From assembly GCA_021234155.1 (NCBI GenBank), contig JAJEKV010000050.1, positions 9,083,109-9,147,108 of the forward strand: 64,000 bases of DNA. Reading direction: 5' to 3'. Position 1 is the first letter of the stretch, and every line of letters begins with the position of its first letter. The notes beneath the pieces were generated by a model. That model did no database searches. It was not told the origin of the DNA and was given only the letters and a program-made list of their open reading frames with translations. The translations under genes were made by a program, and so were the position numbers. Positions 41,148 through 53,675 of this stretch are shown here, piece after piece. Source of the stretch: Isoetes taiwanensis. Its lineage: Eukaryota; Streptophyta; Lycopodiopsida; Isoetales; Isoetaceae.

Positions 41148-41267
41148 GTACGGGGACTCGTCGGTTTCTTTGCATTTTCACAGAGAATTCTAAGCACTAA
41201 CGCATGGTCAAGAGTGCAGTGGTCCTTCCTGAACCCTGCTTGGAACACACTCCGTTTACCGTTTGCT

Positions 41268-42026
41268 TCAGCCCAATGACTTATCTTTTGTTCCAAAAGA
41301 GTGGCCAAAATCTTTGTGAACGTATTCCCTATTAGAATCGATTACGTAATTTGAGATCTCATGCACGTCCCCACTCTTGAATATCGGATGTACCCTGTTT
41401 TCTCTCCACTGCTTGGGAAGACCTTGCATCAATGCAGCATTCAGCAAATATGTTAGCATGCCCAAAGCTCGTTCGCCACTCCATTTAAACAATTCAACTC
41501 CGAACCCTTGCAAGTCTCTGGCTTTGCCATTTGACATTTTCTGCAGCGCATATTCCACATCCTTTACTGAAAAAAGCTCCTCATCCAGCTGCAATCTATC
41601 CATTTGGTCAGCAGGCAAATCATATAAACTTCTAACATAACTCCCCAGTTCAGCTTCATCGAGATGAGCAGGTGTGCCCCTGGGCTGGAGCATCCTCCAG
41701 AAAGCTTTGGGATCATCAAGGAGCTTCTGCTGCAGCCACTGTTGCCTGCCACGCATATAGCTATGTTTCTTTTGCCTAAGCAATTGTTTATACCATTTTG
41801 GTTTGTACTTTGTCCCTTTCGGGATTTGTCTTCTTGCTTGCACGCACTCTCTGTCAAACCAGCATTTGTTCCTATGTATGTGCTGTTTAGATGTGCCAAA
41901 AATATCTGCTGCAACCCCCGAGACTATTTTAGAAAAGGCTTTTATGTCTTCCTCCAAACGACCCGTCCAAAACAAAACTGTGAGTGCCTCATCAAGTACA
42001 TGCGCTATATATGGATTGCTTTTCAT
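41268..42026 (-). CDS. LINE E endonuclease-RT linker fragment
   Basis: 252 residues with HRNKCWFDRECVQARRQI, LLRQKKHSYMRGRQQWLQ, LLDDPKAFWRMLQPRG, MSNGKARDLQGFGVELFKWS and RENRVHPIFKSGDV. These are the blocks that lie between the endonuclease and RT fingers in LINEs A and B. A single frameshift separates it from 40290-41147. Confidence 0.85.
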   Translation of the reverse strand: MKSNPYIAHVLDEALTVLFWTGRLEEDIKAFSKIVSGVAADIFGTSKQHIHRNKCWFDRECVQARRQIPKGTKYKPKWYKQLLRQKKHSYMRGRQQWLQQKLLDDPKAFWRMLQPRGTPAHLDEAELGSYVRSLYDLPADQMDRLQLDEELFSVKDVEYALQKMSNGKARDLQGFGVELFKWSGERALGMLTYLLNAALMQGLPKQWRENRVHPIFKSGDVHEISNYVIDSNREYVHKDFGHSFGTKDKSLG

Positions 42027-43670
42027 AAGATAATTTTATCTTGGATGGCCTTGATATTTCCTCCTGCGTTGGTGTACCACCAACTAAGTCAAAATACAAT
42101 GGCACATGGTCGGACTCCATCAGCTTTTGTCCTATCTTGAAGCCTTTGATCATATCCGTATCTTTAGATACGGATAATCAACCACACTTGCTCCATTAAA
42201 AGTTATGCAAGTAAAATTTTTACGAGCACGGATAACAATGTATGCCATTAAGAACCTTTAAATCACATGCCGTGCCAAACTCCATGAATAATTTGCCCAT
42301 CGAGTTTGTATCATGATCAGCAGATTTCCTTATAAACAATTCTTCCTCCATTTCGTTTAAATGCACACTAAAAGGCTGCTCATAAGCAACTGTTTGTTGG
42401 GTGCGTGTCCGTGCATTAAAATCACCAACTACAACTACTTACGCCAACTCTTGGAATGCCTTCACTTCTTTTGCCAAATCGTGGAAAGGATTGCTCCTAT
42501 CAAAATCCGGGCTGTCATATATTTTCATGTGTAAAGGGGTGTAATAACAAAGCGGCCAAAGAGAAATTTCCTATCATTCAAAGCGATCTCAATCCATACA
42601 TGCTGATTCCTAGCATGTTGTTGCTTCTGCTTTACCATGTGAGAGATATTATCTCTAGCATAGACTACCATGCCTCCGTGCCCTCTACTGTGCTTTTCAT
42701 TTTTCTTGTTCCATACGCTTGCAACTATTCCAAAACCATCAAGCTCGGGTAAACCTTTTTGTTTGGTGTTGCCATGTTTCGACCAAACAGATCAAATCCA
42801 CATCTTTCCATATTTCATGAACTGCTGCCATCTTCTCCTTCGATATACCATGAGCATTCCACGCTAGAACCCTCAAGGTCCGCCCCTCTATGCCTTCTTC
42901 CTATCTCTGTAATAAAGCGCCTTCCCGGATCTATCGAGGTAAGCTACTACACCTCTCTCTCTTGCTTCTCGGACTTTAGCCCATTCCTTCTTCTTATTTT
43001 CATTTTGTGCTGTGTCAAATCTGGGTCCAGCCATAATTTATGGCCTTTCAACGAAGCTCTGTGGGCCATGACTCGGTTTCATCCTCTACCCTATCAAACT
43101 TGATGAGAATTGGTGCGTGGAAATTGCCCGGCTTCCCAAGTCTCTTACAAAATCTGAAACCTGGGTTCGTGTAAGTGCATGGTGTCTTTGAAGAAGGCAC
43201 CAACCGCTTCTGCGACATTCTCATTATCGATTCCGCAGCCCACTCAACTTCAAATTCTTTGCCCTAAGTCATTTGTTCAATCATTCGGCCGAAGCCCTCT
43301 CTAAATTGTCTCTTGTTGTATCAGCCACAACATCCGCTAATTCTTTCTTGATCTCTTCCATATGAAACTCTTTGGGTTTCCCCACCAAATTAACCAATTC
43401 TTGGTTTTGGGCCCTAAGGTGCATGATTGCTTGGGAAGGTCCGAGTTACGGGTAACCAAAATCTGAGCGGTCTGTTATAGCTAATTCATTTGCTCCTTCA
43501 AATCCTGTAGAAGTGCCGGCGATTTGCCACGAGTCCCCATCAAACTCCGTAATCCCTTCCGGGAGAGCCCATGGGCTTCCTCCCGATCGGGTCATCTGAG
43601 GAGGCCGAGGGTTCGTTAAATGCGCTAGGGTATGGCGATGGCGACTACGCACTTAGCGACTTGATAGTGG

Positions 43671-44112
43671 CTGGATTATCACTGGACTTTACGCCTCAAA
43701 AACCAAATAGGAATCTTAATGAGAGATGATTTAACTATTACAGCTGCACTGCATGGTCTGATCCCATAAAGTGCTGATTCTGGTACGTCAAGTCGCCTGC
43801 CTGATCAATTTGGTCTTGTATGGTTGTGGCTGATTTTGCAGAAATAACATTAGCCTCTATGCTTGGCTATTCAGAACTGTCTACTTCTTTGCTGGTTAAA
43901 CCTTGAATATTCCGAACAGAGCTCCTTTCTTCTTCAAGAGCAGAACATAGACGGTTAAACCTTGAATATTCCGAACAGAGCTCCTTTCTTCTTCAAGAAC
44001 AGAACATAGACAAGGGCAGTGGAGAAAAATGATCAAAAGCGAAGTATTTTATGGGATAGGCATTGGTTTCTATAAATTAAATCGCTCTTGCTTAGAGGAG
44101 TGTCGATGTTGG
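43671..44112 (-). other. Sequence with a 59-bp tandem duplication; no gene assigned
   Basis: Two near-identical 59-bp units start at 43894 and 43953 (GGTTAAACCTTGAATATTCC). Read on the minus strand the region has short open stretches (LEEERSSVRNIQGLTSKEVD) that could be upstream kinase-gene or LINE E 5' sequence. Confidence 0.6.
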
Positions 44113-44933
44113 AAGGCAAGGCCATCAATTCTTTCGCCCATTCATAATGTTGGCCGGCCATTGAAGGAGATAAAGAGAATGCTGAAATTTTGCTCTCACA
44201 AAGTGGAATAAGAATACTACATTTTTTCAAGACGCATCGACTTTTTGCACGCGTCACGACTTTTTTGGATCAGTGTTGACGTGGAAGGGCATCAAACCCT
44301 TGATTTTTTGAAGTATATAGAAACCTACTCCACCGGAAGGTTTCGGAAGAAACTTTTGGCGGCGGCGCCACTCGCGGGCGGCGGGCGCCGCCAGTTTCTT
44401 CAGAAACCTTCCGGTGGCGTAGGTTTCTATCTGCCTTCTCTGCACCCACCGATTCCCCAAATTCATGTTTAATCTTGCAAATCCGGCCGCGAGAGATGAA
44501 GAATGCATCAGATAATATAAAGATGAAGAATGCAAAACATACTCTTAACCATCATTCAAATAAATTGGGATTATGTCTTAATTTTGGGACAAATTTTATA
44601 TTGCATGTTTTTAGTAGCATATTCAAATTCACAAATTTCATGTCAAAAGTATGAAAACGTAATAACATATTACTTAGAAAATAGACAATATTTCACAATA
44701 TAGCACCTCCAATGAGTTATTAACTTTTCCTTTGGCACCTCAAATGAGTTTCGCAAATGGAACATCATAATAAGAAAAAAGAATCCATTATATATTTTAT
44801 AGAATTACAATTTTTGTCCACCCATTATCCCAGCAAGGCAAGGCCATCAATTCTTTCGCCCATTCATAATGTTGGCCGGCCATTGAAAGAGATAATAGAG
44901 AACGCTGAAATTTTGCTTTCACAAAGTGCGAGT
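44113..44933. repeat. Hairpin-bearing repeat, copy 1, with partial tandem copy
   Basis: The unit starts with AAGGCAAGGCCATCAATTC at 44113 and restarts at 44835 (period 722), where about 100 bp are repeated. 44140-44833 matches 48501-49176 closely. Inside, 44317-44430 is a strong inverted repeat of about 47-bp arms (ATAGAAACCTACTCCACCGG against its complement) with a GC-rich loop. No ORF is supported. It looks like a fold-back-type non-autonomous transposon, but clear target duplications were not found. Confidence 0.8.
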
Positions 44934-47030
44934 CATGCTAAGGTGGGGTCCCCGTCATTGGTGATAGTTAAAATAGAGGCAATAGTTGACTCATTCTTTT
45001 GGTTAGGTGGCATCACCTGCTTGGTTTAAGATTTGTCTTGGATGGCGCATACGTGGCCCAATGCTGGTGTTGCCCTAATCCACAATGGCTCGCTTGTTTC
45101 TGCGAATGGCTTGCCCTATTCTTAGTTATGGTGGGAGGAGTTGCACCGATGGTTATGGCTGTTGTCATCCTTGGCGCCTTCTTGAACAATGCTTATTCCA
45201 TGGTTTTCGAATTTATCTGAGGATTTTTAAGGGTAAAAACCATGGTTCTCGAGGATTTCCGCGCCTCTTGGCATGATTCCCTCCAAATTTGAATGATTTT
45301 CATGCATTTGGTTCTTATTTGGCATGATCTAAGCTGCAAATCCTCAGGATCGTTGACATGGAAGCCAGTCCTGAACCTTTGATCTTTGTTTCTTTGCTTG
45401 CAATGCAAGTATAAATTGATTGCATGGCCCCTTTGGAAGTTCATGCTTCCTCCTGTATCCTTTGTGGCTTTTGTTATGAGTCTCCGACTTCGCTTTTGCG
45501 GCATTAGGAGAAGAGGTAAGCTCTCAAACTTTTAGTCTAATTCATTTGATTCAAGCATGAAATCTGATTCATTCTCATGATTATCTATTGCAGGTCCTCA
45601 ACGAATCTTAGAGCAAGGCTGAAGATGCTAATGAAGCTCCTCCTATGCTCCTATAGGAAGAGCAAGTCTTCCAGACCTCTTATTGCGCCGGTTTTAAACC
45701 AACAAAATCTTTTGTTAAAACGAAAGTTGGCCTTATTTTGAGCATGGGAAGGTAGAGGTAAAGCTTCAGAGATTTGTTTTCAATATTAATATGGAATTCA
45801 GGCTTAAATGCATGCATTCTGATGCTGCTCTCTGATGCATGCAGGGCTGACAGAGCTTTAGAAGTTCATGCTTATTCTTTTATCTATCTAATAAGTTTGG
45901 TAGTTGTTTTCTCATTTTCTGCTTCTTGATTGGGCGCTGCATGTCCATATTCGTTGATTCCTTTTCATATTCATTCATTCCTTTGGGAAATTCTAATTAA
46001 CTCTTTCATCTAAATGTTCCTGCTTATGTTCTTTTATTTTCGTTCCTAAATGGACTTGAGAACATGTCCATATTCACTCATTCCTTTTCATATTCATTCA
46101 TTCCTTTGGGAAATTCTGATTAATTTTTTCATCTAAATGTTCCTGCTTATATTCTTTTATTTTCGTCCTAAATGGAACACGAAACAGTAATCTCTTAGCT
46201 TCAAAATTCAATTTGGCTTGTTCAAGATGGAACACGATACAGTTTTGCCTTAGATTCTGTGGTAGATTCTAATGCCCATAAATGCACCCCCGCATTTGAT
46301 ATCGGATGTTAAGGTTGTATTCAGGCTGGCTGTTTTCAAAGACTCTTGCTTTATCTAATCGATAGCTTATTGTGCAGGTCTCCAATGTTCCTAACTTCAA
46401 CCGAAAGCAATATTGAAGCCGTCTCTATTTCCTGTGATTGGCATGCCCTATGAACCAACTGATTTTGTAAACTCATCTGCAAATTGCATGGTAACCATGG
46501 ACTCCCTTTTATGAAGATTGCAGGTAGAACATCTTAACAATGTGGACTTTGAGACAAATCATTTATGCACAATATGAAATTGTGCTTATAGAAATGAATT
46601 CTGCACAATATGAAATTGTGTTTTAGCAATTTGAAGTGTTGTCCTTTGAATTGAGGCATATGTTAGGTTGCTTAATGTTGAAGCTTAGTTCATTTTGTTT
46701 ATCGTTATTCTTTGTCTTTGATATTTCTGCACAGTAAATGATTCGAACTTTGGAGGCAATCTCGTTGATCATAACACAAGGCATTATATTTTGATTGACA
46801 AGATTTTGTTGTTTGTTTACAGATGCAAGCAGACGATGGCAATTTGCTAGTAATCTGGTCAATAGGGGTTCAATTTCTTCTAAGTCATGATCCAAGTAAT
46901 AAATAATCAAGTAGTTCCTAGTAAGTGTATACAGGAAATCCTTTAATTTTGTAAGATATTTACTATCACCATTTAGGAACTCAAATGTGTCAATTGGTTC
47001 TAAAGTTACCGCCATTCTAGTTACAGGTTG
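44934..47030. other. Stretch without a recognised gene; 123-bp tandem duplication
   Basis: No domain is visible in short ORFs (44999-45220 plus, 45193-45504 minus). 45941-46063 is repeated at 46064-46180 (CATGTCCATATTC, then CATTCATTCCTTTGGG). The sequence has an intron-like, T-rich character. Confidence 0.55.
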
Positions 47031-47116
47031 TCACCAAGTCTTCATCACCTTCCCACCATGCAGATGCATTTCATCGCCATGCCATAATCATCGCCTCACC
47101 ATTAAGGATCTTTGCC

Positions 47117-47236
47117 TCACATGAACAGTGGACTGCTCAGGGATCTGCTTTCCATGGCCTCCAGCTGCTGCTGCGCTGCCATCGAGGGGGTCCGCCTTGG
47201 GCTGTATTTCCTCATGGTGCATTTGGTCCTTGCCAT
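47117..47236 (-). CDS. H3-tail-like leader ORF, short copy
   Basis: 39 residues opening MARTKCTMRKYSPRRTPSMA, ending at TGA 47117. An in-frame TAA lies two codons upstream of the ATG, as in the 23323 copy. Relative to histone H3, Gln5 is Cys and Ala7 is Met; R2, T3, K4, T6, R8 and K9 positions are kept. The codons for A2, R3 and the second Lys differ synonymously from the other copies. Most of the downstream protein is lost. Confidence 0.75.
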   Translation of the reverse strand: MARTKCTMRKYSPRRTPSMAAQQQLEAMESRSLSSPLFM

Positions 47237-47785
47237 ATCTTACGGTTAAAGAAACGGATTACGTTAAGCTGATCAAGAGAGAGAAGGATTTAGGTAAGGT
47301 TGGGGGGAAATGAGGTGGCAAGAAGGTATTTAAAAAGGAAGATGCTCTAGGGAATATTCTCTTATCATTAATAGGCCTATTAATTAGCCCTCTTTATTAA
47401 TTACCTTAATATATCCATTTATTAGTATATACTTAATGCTGTATTATACTATAATTTCGAATTTTTCCTAATGGTTTGAAGTGTTAATTATGAATTTGCG
47501 CCATTTTTCACCCAGGTCTCGGATTGGCATGATTCTTCGACCTATTTTGGATGAAATTTGTTGCTAATGCATAATTTCCACTCCAATTTTACTAGAATGT
47601 TAATTTGACTCATTCGTTTTCCCCCATCTAACAACTTAGCCTATTCTTACAAACCCACTACCTAGGAGAAAAATGTTTCCCCTATTTTCGAGGTTCCAAG
47701 GTGGAAATTTTCATTCCGCACCTTACTAGGCCTGTTAGATTATTACTAAGGACATGATCAGTGCTAGTTCCTGGTCAACCAATAA

Positions 47786-47801
47786 CATTGCTCTGATACC
47801 A
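47786..47801 (-). other. Primer binding site (initiator-Met tRNA)
   Basis: TGGTATCAGAGCAATG, one base from the LTR end at 47803. Its first 12 bases are the canonical plant initiator-Met primer site. Confidence 0.9.
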
Positions 47802-48500
47802 TTGTGATGCTCCCTACTAAATATACGGCGCCCGGCCATACACTCGGTAGAAAATCCCCCATCCGGTCCTTCGACCGCACGGGCCTTCCGTCTCTCCTGC
47901 ACTCTGGGATGGCCGTAGTGCGGGAAGGGGACACGAAGGTGTCTTGCACGCCCTTCCCCTATGGGCTCCTATCACAGCGGAAGCATAAACAACGTCAGAA
48001 CTAGCAATAGCAATACATCATACTACCTCAAAGGGTAGCCCATCCACATATCCATAACTGCAAAGAAGATAAAATATGCCGTAAAACATGAGAGCTCCTA
48101 CGCATGGCTCCGACTCGTAAGGAGGTCGACCGACTGGCTAGGCCTCAAGATAGAGCAGACCGAGTCATAACAATGGCGAGGGCTGGCATGAGACAATGGC
48201 TAGGGTTGACCACTCCATCCGCCCCTCCTGTGCATACTTTGCAGAGTAGGCTAGATCGGGCTCTGACATGACTCTAGCCTTCCGGATACGCAATCCCATG
48301 GTATCACCCATCGGGACTACTTCAGGTTGCATCTCCCCGGTCCGTCGAGGCAGGAAGGGTTGCATCTCCCCTTCCCGGGGTCTAGAGGTTCCACGTGCGG
48401 CTAGAGAATCGTGGCGGCACACGATTCGTACCCGACTTAACCCCCCAAAACAGGAGCCAAGCCGACACTTGCAACTCCTGAGAGGCATTCATAATGTTGG

Positions 48501-49176
48501 CCCATTCATAATGTTGGCCGGCCATTGAAGGAGATAAAGAGAATGCTGAAATTTTGCTTTCACAAAGTGGAATAAGAATACTACATTTTTTCGCACGTAC
48601 GACTTTTTCGCACGTACGACTTTTTTTGGATCAGTGTTGACGTGGAAGGGCATCAAACCCTTGATTTTACTGAAGTATATAGAAACCTACTCCACCAGAA
48701 GGTTTCTGGAAGAAACTGGGGCGCCACTCTGGCGGGCGGCGCCGCCGGGTTTCTTCCGTAAACCCTTCGGTGGCGAGGTTTCTATCTGCCGCCTTCTCGC
48801 ACCCACCGATTCCCCCAAATTCATGTTTGATCTTGCAAATCCGGCTGCAGAGATGAAGAATGCATCAGATAATATAAAGATGAAGAATGCAAAACATACT
48901 CTTAACCATCATTCAAATAAATTGGGATTATGTCTTAATTTTGGGACAAATTTTATATTGCATGTTTTTAGTAGCATATTCAAATTCACAAATTTCATGT
49001 CAAAAGTATGAAAACGTAATAACATATTACTTAGAAAATAGACAATATTTCACAATATAGCACCTCCAATGAGTTATTAACTTTTCCTTTGGCACCTCCA
49101 ATGAGTTTCGCAAATGGAACATCATAATAAGAAAAAAGATAGAATTACAATTTTTGTCCACCCATTATCCCAGCAA
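48501..49176. repeat. Hairpin-bearing repeat, copy 2
   Basis: Matches 44140-44833, including the inverted repeat (48679-48785), with a few indels. Its right end (CCCATTATCCCAGCAA) is followed by unique sequence, whereas copy 1 runs into its own partial tandem copy. Confidence 0.85.
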
Positions 49177-49901
49177 CTTGCATAGCTCATTTTTGAGATT
49201 GATGGTTCAAAAATCATCCTAGCATACATATAATAGCACCATGTAGCATTTCCATCAAAGCTACAAAGACCACAAAAACAAGTATTAATTTTTCAAAATT
49301 GGCATGAAAAATGAAACTCACAATTAAGAAGTTGGTTGGTAAGAAGAGACGAGCTGCCCAAAAAAAAAAAGGTCTCTAAGTTAGTGCCATATCACACTTT
49401 CAAACTAGAAGATATAGTGCCAATACCAAACATGTTTCAGATTCCTATATATAAGTTCCAATTAGCCATGCACAGCTAGAATGGTTTAAAAAATGTATGT
49501 GTGCTTCCTGCTCTAACACATATAAACATATAAAAAAAATTTTAAATGGATAACATATTTTTTATTCAGTCTATTTTATTGTGCAATGCAAAAAGTGTTC
49601 TAGTTTACCTTAAAAGTAAGCTAAAAGAGCTCATACATTCGAGCAATTTGGTTCGAGCGATTTGATTCACCTATAAACACCCAAAAAATACTGATTTAAC
49701 TCAAAAATAACTAAAGACAAAAAGACTTGAAAATAGCTAGAAGTACACGCTTGGCGTGGTGGAATGCCATATACAATAACACCAAAATTAAAATTAGCTT
49801 CAATTTACAGAAGAAATCCTTTTCTGCAGATACATCAAAAGTTAGTATCCAAAGCAATAAGGACAAACAAAAAAACAAAAAAAAAGACCTGGACGCTCAT
49901 A
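49177..49901. other. AT-rich stretch, nothing recognised
   Basis: Short A- and T-rich runs and no supported ORF. Confidence 0.6.
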
Positions 49902-50357
49902 TTATCGTACTAATCTGGCCACAAGAGTATTACCGGATGAATGTGAACCCTTACTTTCTGTATTAAGACCAGATGAAGCATTCATTTCTGTGATAGTAAA
50001 AATCCATGAATAGAGAGTGTGCAACTCCTCTCGCTCCGCCATTCTTGCAGCAGACAACCCAACGTACAGAGAGTCGTTTTTGACAAAAAAACTTCGCAGA
50101 TCTATCTTTGCCGAGATCACTGGCGTAGCAGGACGTTGGTAGCTTTCATTGGCCAGCCTTAACTCAAGCATCTCTGTTCCGCCATCATAATCGATCCATG
50201 CTCGCTTCTTAACGCCGAAGAAGTCGCGGGTAATCGCGGATTTGTAACAGAACTCATGCTGTTTAAATCTATCCCAACATGATCGCCCTGCCGGAGGAGG
50301 CCGTCGGATCTGTTTGTGCCAAGAAAGGATTGTCTTTATTTCGATCCAAGCCTCCAA
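49902..50357 (-). pseudogene. L-type (legume) lectin domain fragment
   Basis: 151 residues. The second half of a legume-lectin fold is visible: KKRAWIDYDGGTEMLELR, then RPATPVISAKIDLRSFF, SLYVGLSAA and LYSWIFTI, the order seen in extracellular domains of L-type lectin receptor kinases and soluble lectins. The N-terminal part of the ORF does not align, and no signal peptide, membrane segment or kinase follows on this strand. It is therefore a partial gene or exon remnant. Lectin-type carbohydrate binding is not expected from half a domain. Confidence 0.7.
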
Positions 50358-51146
50358 GCAGACATTTTGGGGGTTGAGTCGTGGATGATAGGCTTTCTAT
50401 TGGTGAAAAAAAAAGAAAGAAAAAAATAACAGATGCACAAAGTTCAAACTTCAAGAAACACGTGCGTGAAATTCAAATTTAGAAAATACCTTTTGTGCTT
50501 CTCTTTTGTGCTTTCTCTTGTAGGTTCTTGCTCGATCCATGGCTTCCCCTTTCATCCTTTCACCCTGCACATGTGATCCTTTGATTCGTCATCAACCGTG
50601 CTACTTGGATTCGTGCTTGGGTAGGCACCTTCGTTGCTGATTCCAGAGCTTCGGATGGTCCTTTCGGCATTTGTTCTTGAGGCAGTTTTACTATATGGCT
50701 CTTCTGCTAATTCAAAGCTCCATTCCATCTCTGTGCTCACTAATCTGACAAAGGTAAGCTCTATTTCGATCTGCCCACTTCTTATAAAATATTTTTGAAT
50801 ACTCTACTGCCCTGTAAAAGTTCTCGACTATTTTTCTCGCACTTAATCCAAGATTCTTAGTCCCTGATCTAAATCGAAAGCCAATAAGCTATTCGAACTC
50901 CTCTGCTGCAGGCCTGTCTGAGGAAGAAGAAGCGAGATTCGTTCTAGATATCATCTGAGCAAAATCCGTCATTGATTTTAGCACTGAACAAATTCGTCTG
51001 AGCAGACCCATTTGAGCAAAATTCATCTGAGCAAATAAATCTGAGCAAAATCCCTTCTGAACAGATGCCCGACCTCTTACCGAGAAAGATAAAACTTCTA
51101 GTTCTATTTGTTAGCACGGTTCCAATTATACAAATCCCTGTCATGA
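50358..51146. other. No recognised gene
   Basis: A 62-codon minus ORF (50552-50740) has no recognisable domain. Short direct repeats of the type GAGCAAA(A/T)TC(A/C) occur at 50955-51065. Confidence 0.5.
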
Positions 51147-51434
51147 TTATGTATGTCGATCGGAATACCAGACACCAGAACAGACCCATTCATCAGGGTT
51201 TTGTACCGAATCTGTGATGAAATGAAGTGAAGTGAAGAGATTTACGTTATGACGATTATTTTGGCGCTTGGCTTTCCTGTCATAAAGACATCCTACTATA
51301 ATCCCTAAGAAAATCAGAGATCCGGCTGGATTTGCTACACAGAGAATGTTGTTGTATAGTGCCCCAAAGCTTTTCAACCTGAAAAGCTCTGATGTTGTTT
51401 CTGGGATGTTTGACACCATGTTCGCCAGGTCCAT
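51147..51434 (-). pseudogene. NFD4/nodulin-like MFS transporter exon remnant
   Basis: Residues 14-50 read TSELFRLKSFGALYNNILCV, then ANPAGSLIFLGIIVGCLYDR. This matches the conserved block of plant nodulin-like/NFD4-type major-facilitator proteins (SELFGLK-FGALYN-ANPAGSLVFSG-GxxYD), which contains a transmembrane helix. The rest of the ORF and the flanks do not continue the transporter. Only this exon remains. Confidence 0.65.
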
Positions 51435-52442
51435 ATTTTTCCCTTTCTAATTTCTTCTATTTTGAATTGCAGCAAGCAAGTTCTGCGTGCTCAATCCTCC
51501 TGAATTTCTTGCATGTCCTTTGCGATTGGGCTTCTTCCTCATGCAAATATAATTGGTGATCCATAGTTTTAGATGCTGGGTTTGCAACCTAGTCAAGCAT
51601 AAGAGGGAATGTAAAACACGCTAAGCGTGATTTAGAGAGGAGTGAATCATAAATCATGGTGAGCTTTGCATGCTTTATAGAATAGCATCGATCCGAGCCA
51701 TCGGATCGCCATTCTGGGAAGGGACGAGCTATTATATAAGGCCATTTCCTCTTTCGGACTGGTTATCGGCGTCTTCTCACAGTAGCTCTTCTTCTATTCT
51801 CGTTGCTTTCAATCTTCCTCTTTCAATCCTTTTCTTCATACTCTACCATGATCCCATCTTCCTTCTACTTCTGTTCTCGTTGCTTTCAATCTTCATCTTT
51901 CCATCCTTTTCCTCATACTCTACCCTGATCCCATCTTCCTTTCTAATCCTTTTATCCATGACTCTAGCATTCAATTGCCAGATATGGCTTTCACATGTTT
52001 TGAAGCAATTTGGAGCAATCAACTGCGAGGTGTGGCTCTCAGCTTCTTCGGTATTTCTCATACATGGTTATTGCTAATTTCTTTTGGAAGCCATCTTTCT
52101 GATGTTTATAGCAGATTTCGTGGGCATTTGGTCGGGACTCAGTGATTCGGACTCGGATTATGTAGATTGTTTTTGTTTCTTATTTGCACAGTTTTTCTAA
52201 GTCATGCATGATTCATCCTATCAGTCTGGTTTCTATGGCTAGGTGGCTCCTAACATATCCTTATTTAGGATTGATTACGATGGCTAGGAGGATTCGATGC
52301 CATCGCTTTAGATCATGTGATAGCAGCATGGGCCGGAAGCGATTCTCTGTCTCTCTTCTTTGTCTTTCTCAGATTTTTTGTGCAGGAGTCATTTTTCTGG
52401 CGGACAGAAGGAGCGGCTTGATTCCCCTGTTCTGGCAGGCCC
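51435..52442. other. No recognised gene; 78-bp tandem duplication
   Basis: Pyrimidine-rich units start near 51801 and 51879 (CGTTGCTTTCAATCTTC). The 136-codon plus ORF 51670-52077 spans this repeat and has no domain. Confidence 0.55.
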
Positions 52443-52447
52443 ATTGG

Positions 52448-52893
52448 TGTTGATGTTTGGGGTTCTTGGCATCACCTTGCAGCAGCAGTCCATGACTGCC
52501 GGAAGCCACAAGGCTGCCACAAATGCTCATGGATCAACAAAAAAAGGTGGGAAGAAACTCCAAGAACAAGACAAAGCAAAGAATGAACAAAACTGAATCA
52601 TATTGATGCTCCAAAAGGAGGTGCTCCAAAACGTGAGCAAAAACCTAAACAATGAGAGGAAATGCTCTCTCTAAATAGTAGAGCAAAACCCTAACCCTAA
52701 CTGACATCTCACCTTCCACAGATCTAGGCTAAATCTGGGCCATAGATTGTGGGGTCCAATATGACAAATACATGTGGCCTATGCCACCTACCACATATGT
52801 GGGCTAAATCTGGACCCTAGATCAAGTGGTCCAATGTGATAAATACATGTGGCCCATGCCACTCATACATATGTTTAGCCCAAAGGGTTAACA
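52448..52893 (-). repeat. 3' LTR of the non-autonomous element
   Basis: 446 bp, TG...CA ends. Differs from the right LTR by a handful of changes. Contains AAACCCTAACCCTAA (52686-52700), a double telo-box. Confidence 0.93.
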
Positions 52894-53675
52894 CTCCCCC
52901 ACCACACCAAACTATGTAGAACCTTTATAACAAAGAAAGTTAAACATTTACAACAAATGTCCAAAGTGAGGGGAAATAATGAGAATGTCTTGAAGTCTTG
53001 ACCCAAAAATGCCAATGTCGATGAAGTACAAAAATCATGAGAGATTGAGAAGGTCACGCCACCACTTCTCTTGAGCTTGCCACGAGCTCCTTTAAATCCA
53101 TGGAAGTCAAATCTAATGTTGAGAAGGCTGTCACCACTTCTCATAGAGCTTGCCACTTAGGTCCGACTATATGCGCCAATCAAAGTGTCTTGTAATGAGT
53201 TGAACAAAAATTTGGAAAGAAAAATTGTTGAAGGGGCAGAAGGTCCTAAGTCATCTTCACGCCATGTGTGGAACTTCAAAGAGTTTGAATAGATAATTGA
53301 ACTTGAAGGAGTTGAAATTGAAGGGGCGGAAGGCCCTAAGTCATCTTCACGCCATTTGTTGAACTTGAACGAGGCTCAACCGCCATGTATTATGGATGGA
53401 TGTGGTTGATCAAAATGTTGAACTTGAAAAAGTTGACACCAAAGAGAAATTGTTGAAATTGGCCTACACAAGCCATGTGGCCATGTGAGGTTGATGTACG
53501 AAAAGGGGGGAAGGCGAATTCATCTTCACGCCATTGCAGGAACTTGAAATTTATTGGTACAAAGGTGCAAAGCAGATCTAAGAATCGGGCAAAAGATGAG
53601 GCGTCCCCCAAAATGTGCCAAAAATATGCTCCAGATGCTGCTTGCGTCAAAAGTGGATCGAAAGTTTGTGCTTGA

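Larger units (their letters stand above)
39653..43670 (-). mobile_element. LINE E
   Basis: Minus strand. Order: ORF1 remnant (about 43660-42960), endonuclease (about 42900-42050, decayed), endonuclease end and linker (42026-41268), RT (41147-40290), a C-terminal remnant and a 3' end in (TTA)n at 39653-39670. The tail is a trinucleotide microsatellite, in contrast to (TC)n in LINEs B and C and poly(A) in LINE D. The RT resembles LINEs A-C (SKAFD, LYADDVVL, YKYLGLEFE). It is inserted into the upstream part of the kinase remnant. The 5' border is approximate. Confidence 0.85.
47031..48487 (-). mobile_element. Truncated chromovirus relative: leader and partial 5' LTR
   Basis: Minus strand. The LTR part is 47803-48487 (3' terminus CATCACA at 47803). 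After one base comes the primer site TGGTATCAGAGCAATG (47786-47801), then a leader related to 22760-23320 of the full-length chromovirus (same order of AT-rich and GC-rich blocks), and the H3-tail-like ORF (47117-47236). The LTR is cut at about 48487 by the hairpin repeat, and the leader fades near 47031. It is a diverged relative of the 21107-34330 element. Confidence 0.85.
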
